A DNA stretch of 64,000 bases from positions 124,001 through 188,000 of the forward strand of contig NZ_JAEQNE010000001.1 of the NCBI RefSeq assembly GCF_016722785.1, written 5' to 3'. The position numbers were made by a program, and so were the translations under genes. Shown piece after piece: positions 54,494-63,393 of this stretch. This DNA comes from Ramlibacter monticola (GTDB lineage Bacteria > Pseudomonadota > Gammaproteobacteria > Burkholderiales > Burkholderiaceae_C). The notes beneath the pieces were generated by a model. The model was not told where the DNA came from, did not search any database, and saw only the letters and a list, made by a program, of their open reading frames with translations. How positions within the stretch are numbered: position 1 is the first letter of the stretch; each line of letters begins with the position of its first letter.

Positions 54494-54503
54494 CCCCCGC
54501 CCT

Positions 54504-54536
54504 CGGCCCGGCGTCACCCGCCGGGCCGTTTTTTTT
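54504..54536 (+). terminator. Second, strong terminator after the dehydratase gene
   Basis: A stem CGGCCCGGC (54504-54512) and GCCGGGCCG (54520-54528) is followed by eight T. This is the main end signal for the dehydratase transcript. Confidence 0.88.
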
Positions 54537-54572
54537 GGTTCTTCACCGAATTCCGGGGAGACCAAACGAAGG

Positions 54573-54931
54573 GCGGCCGATGGCTACCACGGTTGGCCGG
54601 TTGCCTCCGACCCGGACCAGGACGTGACCGTCCGCCTCTGCGACTGTCCCCCGGCGCGGATGAAAAGCGTGCCCCAGTTTGGCGCCGCGCCCGCGCCTCC
54701 TCCTTTATGTCGCCGAGTCGGACGATCACGCCCTGGTCCTCCGCGGCGCGGGCGCGGCGCCAGCACGAGCAACGGCTCTCATCCGCGCCGGGGGACAGTC
54801 GCTGAGACGGACAGACACGGGCTGGTCCGGCCCGAGCGGCGCGACGTTCACCGAACACGGCTCCCAGCGCTTGCCGGTCGCACATCAACCATCTCGACAA
54901 CCTCAACTTGGCAGTGGTGGCCATCGGCCGC
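54573..54931. repeat. Nested inverted-repeat element between convergent genes
   Basis: Three sets of arms pair in order around one centre. Outer arms GCGGCCGATGGCTACCAC (54573-54590) and its near-complement at 54914-54931 (17 of 18). Middle arms 54612-54663 and 54779-54830, whose inner 24 bp are perfect (54640-54663 with 54779-54802, read GCGACTGTCCCCC...GGCGCGGATGA). Inner arms TGGCGCCGCGCCCGCGCC (54680-54697) and its complement (54745-54762). No gene lies here. It looks like two copies of a repeat facing each other, such as a REP or BIME-like element. Confidence 0.75.
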
Positions 54932-54940
54932 AATTTTTTT

Positions 54941-55807
54941 TCAGCAGGCCAGCGCGCGTGCGGCGGCCCAGAACGCTTCCGCGTGCGCGCCGAGGGGATT
55001 CGCGTCGCGGTACAGGCGGATCTCCACCGGCAGCCGCCAGTGCGCCGGGCCGCTCACCTGCAGGCGCCCCGCCGCGAGCTCCTCGCCCACGATCGACTGC
55101 GGCAGCCACGCCAGTCCGCGCCCCTCCAGCGCCATCGACTTGAGCACCGAGGCCAGGTAGGCCGTGAACACCGGCCGCGCCGCCGTGCCCGCGAGCTCGG
55201 CGCCGAGCGCCTGCCGCACGATGCGCCCCAGCCCCGACTCGTCGCTGAACTGCAGCAGCGCGCCCTCCGGCGCGCCCGGCGCCTGCACCGGCAGCAGCAG
55301 GTCCTGGCCGATGCGCACCGAGGGCGCGCCCGCCGCGGCCAGCCCGCCGCCCGCCCCGGCCGGCGCATGGGCGATCACGAACTGCACCTGGCGCTGCGCC
55401 AGCAAGGCCTCGCAGCGCTGCAGCACGTCCGACACCAGCCGGATCGGGCCGCGGCCCGCCTGCGGCTCCAGCGCCTGCAGCCAGCCCGGCACGAAGGTGA
55501 AGGACAGCGCGTGGGTGGCGGCGATGCGCAGGGTGGACGCGTCGGCCTCGGCGAAGGCGCGGGCCTCGCCCGGCACCCGGGCCACGCGCGCCAGCAGCTC
55601 CTCGGCCTGCGGCCGGAACCAGTCGCCGGCGGCGGTGAGCCGCGCCGGCTGCATGCTGCGGTCGAACAGCTCCACCCCCAGCCACTCCTCCAGCGCCCGG
55701 ATGCGGCGGCTGAAGGCGGGCTGCGTCATGTGGCGCTCCTCCGCGGCGCGCGAGAAATTGCCGGTGGCGGCAAGCGCGAGGAAGTCCTCGAGCCAGGACA
55801 GGTTCAT
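54941..55807 (-). CDS. LysR-family transcriptional regulator of the tartrate gene
   Basis: The 288-residue protein starts MNLSWLEDFLALAATGNFSR, the LysR helix-turn-helix with RAAEERHMTQPAFSRRIRAL. The effector-binding domain is less typical, but length and layout fit. It diverges from the D-tartrate dehydratase gene with 99 bp between starts, the classic LysR arrangement, so it is probably its tartrate-responsive activator. The frame is open far upstream, but the ATG at 55807 is the family start. A short poly-T lies beyond the stop. Confidence 0.88.
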   Translation of the reverse strand: MNLSWLEDFLALAATGNFSRAAEERHMTQPAFSRRIRALEEWLGVELFDRSMQPARLTAAGDWFRPQAEELLARVARVPGEARAFAEADASTLRIAATHALSFTFVPGWLQALEPQAGRGPIRLVSDVLQRCEALLAQRQVQFVIAHAPAGAGGGLAAAGAPSVRIGQDLLLPVQAPGAPEGALLQFSDESGLGRIVRQALGAELAGTAARPVFTAYLASVLKSMALEGRGLAWLPQSIVGEELAAGRLQVSGPAHWRLPVEIRLYRDANPLGAHAEAFWAAARALAC

Positions 55808-55906
55808 GGGCGGTGCCTCGCCGGCATCGTTTGCAAGAAAAAGGGCATTGGCCTTGGGCGGCGACCTTGGCGATGATCGCGGCCACTTTACGGAGAAACA
55901 GCCACC
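55808..55906. promoter_or_regulatory. Divergent promoter region of lysR and D-tartrate dehydratase
   Basis: The 99 bp between the two starts must contain both promoters and the regulator's binding site. I see no clear T-N11-A dyad by eye. A stretch richer in A (TTTGCAAGAAAAAGGG near 55830) stands out. Confidence 0.4.
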
Positions 55907-57070
55907 ATGAAGATCGTCGAGATCCGCGAGAAGACCGTCCCCATCAGCTCGCCCATCCGCAACGCCTACATCGACTTTAGCAAGATGACGCTGAGCCTCG
56001 TCGCGGTGATCACCGACGTGGTCCGCGACGGCAAGCCGGTGGTGGGCTACGGCTTCAACTCGAACGGCCGCTACGGCCAAGGCCAGCTCATGCGCGAGCG
56101 CTTCCTGCCGCGGGTCATGGAGGCCAAGCCGGACTCCCTGCTCGACGGGCGCGGCATCCTCGACCCGCACAAGGTGTGGGACACGATGTTCCGCAACGAG
56201 AAGCCGGGCGGCCACGGCGAGCGCTCGGTGGCGATCGGCACCATCGACATGGCCCTGTGGGACGCGGTGGCGAAGATCGAGAACAAGCCGCTGTTCCAGC
56301 TGCTGGCCGAGCGCCACGGCGATGGCAAGGTGAACCGCAAGGTGTTCGTGTATGCGGCCGGCGGCTACTACTACCCCGGAAAGGACGACGCGCAGCTGAA
56401 GGCCGAGATGCGCAGCTACCTCGAGCGCGGCTACTCCGTGGTGAAGATGAAGATCGGCGGCGCCCCGCTGGCCGAGGACCATCGCCGCATCGAGTCGGTG
56501 CTGTCCATCCTGGGCCCCGGCCAGCGCCTGTGCGTGGACGCCAACGGCCGCTTCGACGTCGACACGGCCATCGCCTACGCCAAGGCGCTCTCGCAGTACG
56601 ACCTGTTCTGGTACGAGGAGGCGGGCGACCCGCTCGACTACGAGCTGCAGGCTATCCTGCGCAGCTATTACAGCAATCCCATGGCGACCGGCGAGAATCT
56701 CTTTTCCATGCAGGACGCGCGCAACCTGATCCGCTACGGCGGCATGCGGCCCGACCGCGACTGGCTGCAGTTCGACTGCGCCCTGTCGTACGGCCTGGTC
56801 GAATACCTGCGCACGCTGGAGATGCTCAAGCAGCACGGCTGGTCGCCCTCGCGCTGCATCCCGCACGGCGGCCACCAGATGTCGCTGAACATCGCAGCGG
56901 GCCTGGGGCTGGGCGGCAACGAGTCCTACCCCGACCTGTTCCAGCCCTACGGCGGCTTCCCCGACGGCGTGAAGGTGGAGGACAGCTACGTCACCATGCC
57001 CGAGCTGCCCGGGATCGGCTTCGAGGGCAAGAGCGACCTGATCCGGGAGATGCGGGCGCTGTCGGCCTGA
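55907..57070 (+). CDS. tarD: D(-)-tartrate dehydratase
   Basis: A cytoplasmic Mg-dependent enolase-superfamily enzyme that dehydrates D-tartrate to oxaloacetate. The 387-residue protein matches the Bradyrhizobium TarD layout, with ISSPIRNAYIDF near the start and IPHGGHQMSLNIA near the end. The catalytic base Lys182 (KMKIGG), metal ligands Asp211, Glu237 and Glu263, and His320 all fall at the TarD positions with an offset of two. The LysR gene opposite suggests induction by tartrate. A signal-peptide protein gene follows ten bases downstream. Confidence 0.9.
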   Translation: MKIVEIREKTVPISSPIRNAYIDFSKMTLSLVAVITDVVRDGKPVVGYGFNSNGRYGQGQLMRERFLPRVMEAKPDSLLDGRGILDPHKVWDTMFRNEKPGGHGERSVAIGTIDMALWDAVAKIENKPLFQLLAERHGDGKVNRKVFVYAAGGYYYPGKDDAQLKAEMRSYLERGYSVVKMKIGGAPLAEDHRRIESVLSILGPGQRLCVDANGRFDVDTAIAYAKALSQYDLFWYEEAGDPLDYELQAILRSYYSNPMATGENLFSMQDARNLIRYGGMRPDRDWLQFDCALSYGLVEYLRTLEMLKQHGWSPSRCIPHGGHQMSLNIAAGLGLGGNESYPDLFQPYGGFPDGVKVEDSYVTMPELPGIGFEGKSDLIREMRALSA

Positions 57071-57080
57071 CACCCGCCGC

Positions 57081-57593
57081 ATGAGGCTGCCCCGGACCGC
57101 CCTGCTCGTCACCGGCCTCGCGTTGGCGGCGGGCGCGTTCGCGGCGCCGCTCGAACTGGAGACCTACGACCTGCGCAAGTGCCTCCAGTGGACCATCACG
57201 CGGACCGAACAGCCGGTGCGCTCCGCCGAATACCGCGCGGCCAGGGCGCGGGCCCGGGGCAGCGCCGAGGTGTTCTCGGCCACGGCGGAATTGCCCGAGG
57301 GGGGCCAGTTGCACAAGTTCGGCGCCTGCACGTACCGGCGCGTCGCGGGCAAGCCGCGCATCGCCTGCGTGCCGGTGCTCGACTTTCCCCTCGCGGGCGC
57401 CAGCTACGTGCCGGCCGAGCAGCAGCGTTTCCGCACCGCGACGGTCCTGCGCTGCGTCTCCGGCTGCGACCAGAAGATCCCCGACCTCGTCTACGACCTG
57501 CACGAGGACGCCGTGACGGACGTCGCGGCCCAGGAGAAGGAAGAGCGCGCCCGCGGCACCCGACTGCGCCGCGCCTGCGCCGGCCTGCGCTGA
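57081..57593 (+). CDS. Secreted hypothetical protein with cysteine pairs
   Basis: The 170-residue protein has a signal peptide ending AFAA near residue 22. The mature part holds six cysteines (for example KFGACTYR, RIACVP, VLRCVSGC), suggesting disulfides, and a charged C-terminal end. It starts ten bases after tarD on the same strand, without a clear ribosome site, so translation may be coupled. No family is recognised and a link to tartrate use is unproven. Confidence 0.6.
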   Translation: MRLPRTALLVTGLALAAGAFAAPLELETYDLRKCLQWTITRTEQPVRSAEYRAARARARGSAEVFSATAELPEGGQLHKFGACTYRRVAGKPRIACVPVLDFPLAGASYVPAEQQRFRTATVLRCVSGCDQKIPDLVYDLHEDAVTDVAAQEKEERARGTRLRRACAGLR

Positions 57594-57728
57594 ACGCAGC
57601 GCCACGGTCGCGCTGGCTCGCGCCAGCCGTGTAGGACCACGCCGCGACCTTGCGGAGCGGAGGCCCCGGGGAGCGCCTCCTCTCGGCACACTTCGGCTCT
57701 TACCCGAAGCAGGACAGGGAGCACGCCC

Positions 57729-58115
57729 ATGGAAAGGATCTGGGGGCCGGTCAACGGCTTCTACCTCGCGGCCTACGCTTCGCCGGCGGACGATGGCGAG
57801 CACTTCTGCAGCTATGCCAAGGTGTGCTGGGCCCGGCCGGACAGCTACTGGGACGCCGACTGCGCCTTCAAGATCTTCGGCGGCGACCAGCACCCATCCC
57901 TCGAAGACGCGCTTGCCGCGGTGGCGCTGGAGGCGCGCAACGAGGCCTCGCAACTGCCGGCGCATGCGCGCACGCTCGCCGAACAGCGCCAGCGGGACCG
58001 CGTGCCGATCCCGCGCCTGTTCGCCACCACTTTCTTCCGCCAGCGCGTGGCGCAGCGCAGGGCGCGGCGCATGGCCCACCCCGTGGCGCGAGCGCGCGCG
58101 CTGCTGATTTCGTAG
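57729..58115 (+). CDS. Conserved-looking hypothetical protein (128 residues)
   Basis: The protein starts MERIWGPVNGFYLAAYASPA, is cytoplasmic by composition, and has an aromatic-rich N-terminal part with cysteines (HFCSYAKVCW, YWDADCAFKIFGG), an amphipathic central helix and a very basic C-terminal end (RQRVAQRRARRMAHPVARA). GGGAG lies eight bases before the ATG. No family is recognised. Confidence 0.65.
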   Translation: MERIWGPVNGFYLAAYASPADDGEHFCSYAKVCWARPDSYWDADCAFKIFGGDQHPSLEDALAAVALEARNEASQLPAHARTLAEQRQRDRVPIPRLFATTFFRQRVAQRRARRMAHPVARARALLIS

Positions 58116-58176
58116 CAACCGTCCCACAGTTGCCGCGACGAAGAACGGTTTTGCTGGACCACGGGCGGGCGAAGCT

Positions 58177-58659
58177 ATGAAAATCGTAGCGATGTCGGCT
58201 TCCCTGCCCACCTACTACGACGTGCTTCGGGTCGAGCGCCATGCCTCGCCCGAGCGCGTGCGCGCGGCGTACCGCAGGCTGGCGCAGAAGTACCACCCGG
58301 ACAAGATGCCCGGCAACGCCAACGCGAGCCGCGCGATGGCCGCCATCAACGCGGCCTACGAGGTGCTCTCCGATCCGCAGCGCCGCGCCGAGCACGACCT
58401 GTGGATCCAGCGGGCCCGCCACGCGGCCCGGCCCCGCCCGCCGGTGCCCGCCGCGCCCACCGGTCTATTGGAAACGCTCCGGCTGGGCAACGCCTGGCCC
58501 TGGGTCCTGCTGTTCGGCACCATGGCCGTGGCCCTGGGCACGATCGGCACTGCCATTTACCTGGCCGCCATGCCTGCGCGCGCCACGGCCGCGCCAGCCT
58601 TGCAAGCCTGTGCCGTCGCCGCGCCGGCGCCCGCGGCGCGCTGCGCACCGCGTACCTGA
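58177..58659 (+). CDS. DnaJ-domain protein with C-terminal membrane anchor
   Basis: The 160-residue protein has a full J domain (about 12-78): YYDVLRVERHASPERVRAAYRRLAQKYHPDK, quoted as YYDVLRVERHA and YRRLAQKYHPDK with HPD intact, then ANAAYEVL-type helix III (INAAYEVLSDPQRRAEHDL). A membrane segment follows at about 110-130 (WVLLFGTMAVALGTIGTAIYL). It could recruit DnaK to the membrane. It differs from the HPD-less J-like protein at 51811. Start ATG 58177 or ATG 58192. Confidence 0.88.
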   Translation: MKIVAMSASLPTYYDVLRVERHASPERVRAAYRRLAQKYHPDKMPGNANASRAMAAINAAYEVLSDPQRRAEHDLWIQRARHAARPRPPVPAAPTGLLETLRLGNAWPWVLLFGTMAVALGTIGTAIYLAAMPARATAAPALQACAVAAPAPAARCAPRT

Positions 58660-58765
58660 ACGCTCCCCGCCACGCCGGACAGCGCTGACGGGCAGACCCG
58701 GGCGGGTCCGATGTCCCGCAAGCCAGCGCGGCCGCACCTTGTTCCTATTCGGACAAGGAGAAAAC

Positions 58766-59236
58766 ATGACTCGCAAGACCCTGCTCGCGGCGGCGCTGGC
58801 CGCCGGTTCGCTGATGGGCGTCGTCTCGGCCGCCCATGCCGTGCCTGCCGTCGTCGCCAACAGCGGCACCACCGTGTACACCTATCCTGCCCAGACCGTC
58901 CTGGTGCAGCCGGCGCCGCCCGCGCCGATCTCCGAACCCTTCCCCGCCCCGCGCGAGGGCTACGTGTGGGCGCCCGGGCATTACGAATGGCGCAACGGCC
59001 AGTACGTGTGGATGGGGGGCGAATGGATGACGGCCCGGCCGGGCTTCGCCTGGCGCGCCGGCCATTGGGAGCAGCGCGATGACGGCCAGTGGCAGTTCGT
59101 GGCCGGCCACTGGATGCGCGGCGACGACTACGCCTACTACGAGCGCGACGGACGCCGCGGCCCGTTCGGCGACCGCGACGGCGACGGCGTGATCAACCGC
59201 GACGACCGCTTCCCGCGCGATTCGTCCCGCTACTGA
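58766..59236 (+). CDS. YXWGXW-repeat envelope protein with calcium-binding loop
   Basis: The 156-residue protein has a signal peptide ending AHA near residue 25. It carries three tryptophan-rich repeats (GYVWAPGHYEWRNGQYVW, PGFAWRAGHWEQ and WQFVAGHW), the YXWGXW pattern of outer-envelope proteins. The C terminus contains DRDGDGVINRDDRFP, an EF-hand or thrombospondin type 3-like calcium loop. ACAAGGAG six bases before the ATG fixes the start. Likely an envelope protein whose folding depends on calcium. Family confident; role not known. Confidence 0.85.
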   Translation: MTRKTLLAAALAAGSLMGVVSAAHAVPAVVANSGTTVYTYPAQTVLVQPAPPAPISEPFPAPREGYVWAPGHYEWRNGQYVWMGGEWMTARPGFAWRAGHWEQRDDGQWQFVAGHWMRGDDYAYYERDGRRGPFGDRDGDGVINRDDRFPRDSSRY

Positions 59237-59257
59237 GCCTGAAGAGGCAGGCGCCGC

Positions 59258-59653
59258 TCAGGTGCCTGCCATCGCCGGCTGCAGCATGCTGAGCCGGTTG
59301 CCTTCGGTGTCGGTGAAGGCGACGTAGAGCCCCACGCCGGGGATCGGCATCGGCGTGCCCAGCACCTTGCCTCCCGCCTCGCCGACCTTGCGCGAGGACT
59401 CGGCGATGTCGCGCACCGCGATCACCACGGAGGGATGCTGGCCGGGCATGTCGGGCGAGCGCGGAAAGAAGCCGCCGTTGATGGCCCCGCGCTTGCCTTG
59501 CGGCGGGCCGTCGGTCTCGGCGGTGGCCGCGAGGACGTAGTTGCCCATCTCGGCGCCCAGCGCCTGCGTGCGCCAGCCGAAGGCCGTCTCGTAGAAGCGC
59601 GCGATGCGCTCGCGGTCGTCGTAGGGCATCTCGAAGTGCACCACCGGGTCCAT
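59258..59653 (-). CDS. VOC family protein
   Basis: The 131-residue protein has the glyoxalase/bleomycin-resistance fold: MDPVVHFEMPYDDRERIARF at the start, YVLAATAETDG, and the final IPGVGLYVAFTDTEGNRLSML. Such proteins are metal-binding dioxygenases, isomerases or binding proteins; most are uncharacterised. GAGGAG eight bases before ATG 59653. It lies 13 bp after the GFA-family gene on the same strand, so they probably form an operon. Confidence 0.85.
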   Translation of the reverse strand: MDPVVHFEMPYDDRERIARFYETAFGWRTQALGAEMGNYVLAATAETDGPPQGKRGAINGGFFPRSPDMPGQHPSVVIAVRDIAESSRKVGEAGGKVLGTPMPIPGVGLYVAFTDTEGNRLSMLQPAMAGT

Positions 59654-59666
59654 CGCTTCATCTCCT

Positions 59667-60014
59667 CTACTTCGAGCGACCGTCGAAGTGCTTGACCGGC
59701 ACGCTCTCGAGGTCGAAGTCTTCGAGCGTGCGCAGGTTGATGGCGGCCATCTCGGCACCGCCGGGACCGGCGCCCTCCCCGTACGGATGGATTCCGCAGA
59801 CGGGACAGAACCGGTGCCTGATGACGTGCTTGTTGAACATGTAGGTCGAGGCGGCGTCGTCCGGCGTCATCAGCTTGAGCTTGTCGCGCGCCACGAACCA
59901 GAGCAGCGAGCCCTTGCGCGAGCACATGGAGCAGTTGCACGCCATCCCGCTGTCGACCTCGCCTTCCACCTCGTAGCGGATGCGGCCGCAGTGGCAGCTT
60001 CCCTTGTAGACCAT
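59667..60014 (-). CDS. GFA family zinc protein
   Basis: The 115-residue protein has the Gfa pattern of zinc ligands: CHC at 7-9, CNCSMC at 26-31 and CPVC at 70-73. Gfa was reported to speed the glutathione-formaldehyde reaction, but most homologues have no proven role. AGGTGACGC before the ATG gives a strong ribosome site. With the VOC gene it could form a small detoxification operon; that is an inference. Confidence 0.88.
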   Translation of the reverse strand: MVYKGSCHCGRIRYEVEGEVDSGMACNCSMCSRKGSLLWFVARDKLKLMTPDDAASTYMFNKHVIRHRFCPVCGIHPYGEGAGPGGAEMAAINLRTLEDFDLESVPVKHFDGRSK

Positions 60015-60163
60015 GCGTCACCTCCCTGCCTCATCGGCCGGTCGAACTTTTTAGAGCGCGGCGAGGGAGGTGTCAAGGAAGCATCCATTGCCGGGCTTGC
60101 ACGCCGGTGCTAGCCTCCCCGGGCGCTTTCTGTTCCCCTAACGTCAACAACGAGGACCTCACC

Positions 60164-60685
60164 ATGCGCACCACCCGAACCATTGCATCCTTCGTCGCCG
60201 CCGCCGCCCTGGCCGGCGCGACCGGGCTGGCCTTCGGCCAGGCGGCACCGGCCGCGCCCGCCGCGCCCCCCGTTCCGCAGTACGGCACCAACGTGAACCA
60301 CGAACAGGCCCGCAAGGCGCTCGCCGGGGCCATCGCCGAGGCGCGCCGCCTCAACCTGCCGATGGCCGTCGCCGTGGTCGACACCGGCGGCAACCTCGTC
60401 GCGTTCGAGCGGATGGACAACACGCAGTTCGGCAGCATCGGCGTGTCGCAGGACAAGGCGACCTCGGCCGCGATGTTCCGGCGCCCGACGAAGGCCTTCC
60501 AGGATGCCGTCGCCGGCGGCGGCGCCGGCTTGCGCGTGCTCACGCTGCGCGGTGCGAATGCCGTCGAAGGCGGCATCCCGCTGATGCAGGACGGCCGCAT
60601 CATCGGCGCGATCGGCGTCTCCGGCGGCTCCGCGGAGCAGGACGGCGTGGTGGCCGCCGCGGGCGTCGCGGCGATGGGCCGCTGA
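60164..60685 (+). CDS. Secreted heme-binding GlcG/HbpS-like protein
   Basis: The 173-residue protein has a signal peptide ending AFGQ near residue 26. The GlcG/HbpS domain is evident: HEQARKALAGAIAEARRLNLP, AVAVVDTGGNLVAFERMD, then GGIPLMQDGRIIGAIGVSGG. HbpS binds heme in the extracellular space of Streptomyces; the Gram-negative homologues are periplasmic and of unknown role. It stands alone, with 43 bp to the opposing DUF6351 gene stop. Confidence 0.85.
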   Translation: MRTTRTIASFVAAAALAGATGLAFGQAAPAAPAAPPVPQYGTNVNHEQARKALAGAIAEARRLNLPMAVAVVDTGGNLVAFERMDNTQFGSIGVSQDKATSAAMFRRPTKAFQDAVAGGGAGLRVLTLRGANAVEGGIPLMQDGRIIGAIGVSGGSAEQDGVVAAAGVAAMGR

Positions 60686-60728
60686 ACGCCCGGTGCCCGC
60701 CGGCCGCCGGCGGGCACCTTCCCTCGCC

Positions 60729-63221
60729 TTACTTCCGGCGCGCCACCGGCGCGTCGGGCAGCGGCAGCCCTCCCGGGCCGGCGGCGAAGCTCAGCGGGCT
60801 TTCCGCCAGCTGCTGGCCCACGCCGGGCTTCTTCCAGTCGCACACGCCGGTGGCGAACACCGCCTGCAGGCGCGCCCACTGGCCTTCGCTGAAGGCGGCC
60901 GCGCCATAGTCGGCGCGGTCCAGCGGCTTCAGGCGGCACTTCAGGATGTCTTCCGAACGGGGGCCGCCCGCCACCTGGCGCGGCGAGGCCGAGGGCCGCA
61001 GGAAGGGATCGGCGTCGCACACCGCCGGGTCGAACACCTTGGTGTTGGTGGCGTCGCCGGGGATCAGGCAGAAGTCGCGCGTGCTCGCCGGGCGCGCATC
61101 GCGCACCTTGCCGGCCAGCGGCTTGCCGCGCGTGTCGGCCACCAGCGAGAGCAGCCACTGGTCCATCGCGTCCAGTCCATCCAGGAACATGGTTCCGGGC
61201 GGCGTGAGCCCCGTGCTGGCGAAGCGCCACAGGGCCTGGTTGTCCGCGTCCCCCGCCTCGCGCACGAGGCGGTCGCGCACCGCGAAGCTGTACCACTGGT
61301 GGTGGATCGGGATCGGGTTCACGCCGGCGACCTGTCCGGGCGGCACGGTGATGTTGGAGTCGTCCCAGCCGCGCATGTCGATGATGGCGGTGTTCGCGAG
61401 CTGCCGCCCCGAGGCCACGATGCCGGCGCGGTAGGCGGTGCGCAGCGCGGGCAGGTCCGCGCTGCTGCGCGCCGCGCGCGGGGTGGAATCGCGGTCGGTG
61501 CCGCCGACCGCTTCGTTCACCACCACGAACTCCTCGGGCGTGATCGCGCCGGACAGGAGGGCCTTCAAGCCGTACTGCACGCCCTCGTTGTCGCGGGTGT
61601 CGTTGGCCGCGACGCTCCCGGGCACCCTGCCCCAGATGGACTCGGCCCAGGACCAGGCATTGCAGCGCGGCAGCGCCGCCTTCGCCGGATCGGCGGGGTC
61701 GTAGACCGCGTCGTTGGGCAGCTCGCAGTTGTTGGTCCGCGCGGGCAGCGTCACCACCAGGCCAGCGGCGTTGGCCACCACCCGCTGCAGGTACACGCCG
61801 GCCTTGCCGTTGCTGCCGAAGGCGTTGAACCAGGCATGGCAGCCGGACGGATCCGGATGGCCGTTGATCGCGGCCTTCTTCGCGTCGACCTGCGCCTGCG
61901 GCAGCCCGCTCCACAAGGGCGTCGCGCGCATCTTCTGGTAGGCCTCGACCAGCAGCGTGCAGTCGCCGACCTCCATGGCGGTCGTCTCGGAGTCCGGAAA
62001 GGTGCAGGTCGTGATCACGCCATCGAGCAGGCCGGGCATGATCGAGGCGTTCATGTTCGAGTTGATCGAGCCGCCCGAGCATCCGGTGCCCAGCGTGTAC
62101 TTCACGCGGCCGTAGGTGTCGACGATGTGCTCCTTCATCATCATCACCGTCTCGCTCATCATCACTCGATTCGAGTTGCGCGACGAGTCGGTCATGCTGT
62201 TCTGCACCACCAGGTAGCCGCGCCGCAGCTGCTCCTCGAGGCCGCTCCAGGCGATGGTGCTGCGCGCCTGTCGCCGCGGCTGGCCGGTGCTGACGCCGAA
62301 GGAGTAGTACACCTTGGCGTTCCACGCGGCCTGGGGCGCCACCGGCGTCCACGGCTTCGCGGGGTCGAACAGCACGGCGATGTCGTAGATCCCGCGGTTC
62401 ATCGTGCCGCGCTCCAGCCGCACGATGAAGGGCACGGTGAGGCCGGCGGCCGTGGTCGCGCTCGCCATGTCCGCGGGCGTGCTGCCGACGGTGTACGGCT
62501 TCCAGCAGGGGTTGGCCGGGGCTGCGGGCTGCGGCGGGATCGCGCCGGTGATCCCGTTGCTGTTCCACACCGGATCGGGGAGGTTGAGCGAGCACTGGCC
62601 CGGCGCGTTGCCGGCCGCCGCCGTGGTGCGGTAGTACAGCGTGAACTCGGTGGGGATGTTGCAGTTCGCGTCGGGCGGGCCGCCCAGGCCGCTGCCGTTG
62701 GTGGCCGGCGTGGTGCCGTGTGCCGCCTCGGGCACGGGTGTCGCGCAGTAGAAAGGCCGGGTCTGCGCGCCGGACAGCACGGGCCCCTGGCGCGGAGCGT
62801 TCGTCACTTCCAAGCGTGCCGCCGGGCCGCCGCGGAAGGCGGCCTCCAGCACGTTCGAACCCTCGCGCAGGCCGCTCACGCGTCCCAGCAGGCGGTCCTC
62901 GCCCTGGCGCACGAACGCCGGGCTCACGTCCGTGCCGTTGAGCGTCACCTGGACGACGCCGGACGCGATCATGCTGGCGGGCGCCTGCACCTCGACCAGC
63001 GCGTCGCCGCCGCTGATGAGGTCGGCGCGGTTGGACACCGTGCGCAGTTGCATGGGTCCCTCGTTGCCGCCGCGGGCCAGCAGGGACTGCGATGAAGCGC
63101 CCGGGCCGCCCGAGGAATCGCCGCCGCCGCAGGATGCGAGAAGCATCGAGGACAGCGCGAGCGCAATGGGACGCCTGGCCGGGTGCAGCGGCAGCGTCCC
63201 CTGGAAGGGATCGAATCGCAT
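60729..63221 (-). CDS. DUF6351 lipoprotein, probable alpha/beta-hydrolase relative
   Basis: The 830-residue protein has a lipoprotein signal ending MLLASC (Cys31) and a glycine/serine linker. Around the middle it has [15 protein letters not shown], a nucleophile-elbow-like motif that resembles GCSTGG of tannases, and many cysteines. These match the large DUF6351 proteins of Comamonadaceae as I recall them. It would act outside the inner membrane on an unknown ester or polymer. AGGAG five bases before ATG 63221 sets the start. Confidence 0.75.
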   Translation of the reverse strand: MRFDPFQGTLPLHPARRPIALALSSMLLASCGGGDSSGGPGASSQSLLARGGNEGPMQLRTVSNRADLISGGDALVEVQAPASMIASGVVQVTLNGTDVSPAFVRQGEDRLLGRVSGLREGSNVLEAAFRGGPAARLEVTNAPRQGPVLSGAQTRPFYCATPVPEAAHGTTPATNGSGLGGPPDANCNIPTEFTLYYRTTAAAGNAPGQCSLNLPDPVWNSNGITGAIPPQPAAPANPCWKPYTVGSTPADMASATTAAGLTVPFIVRLERGTMNRGIYDIAVLFDPAKPWTPVAPQAAWNAKVYYSFGVSTGQPRRQARSTIAWSGLEEQLRRGYLVVQNSMTDSSRNSNRVMMSETVMMMKEHIVDTYGRVKYTLGTGCSGGSINSNMNASIMPGLLDGVITTCTFPDSETTAMEVGDCTLLVEAYQKMRATPLWSGLPQAQVDAKKAAINGHPDPSGCHAWFNAFGSNGKAGVYLQRVVANAAGLVVTLPARTNNCELPNDAVYDPADPAKAALPRCNAWSWAESIWGRVPGSVAANDTRDNEGVQYGLKALLSGAITPEEFVVVNEAVGGTDRDSTPRAARSSADLPALRTAYRAGIVASGRQLANTAIIDMRGWDDSNITVPPGQVAGVNPIPIHHQWYSFAVRDRLVREAGDADNQALWRFASTGLTPPGTMFLDGLDAMDQWLLSLVADTRGKPLAGKVRDARPASTRDFCLIPGDATNTKVFDPAVCDADPFLRPSASPRQVAGGPRSEDILKCRLKPLDRADYGAAAFSEGQWARLQAVFATGVCDWKKPGVGQQLAESPLSFAAGPGGLPLPDAPVARRK

Positions 63222-63393
63222 GGGGTCTCCTGGGTGGGGTGCGGCCTGCATCGACGGGCAGGCGCGCGGCGCTCAATCTAGGACCCTGGCCTCCGCGCGC
63301 GTGCTGCTCAAAACCCGCATTGCGTCGCGCATGCGACAGCGGGCCAACCCGGACCCGGTGCCTATACTGCGGCGCACCCCGAAGGGAGACGCG

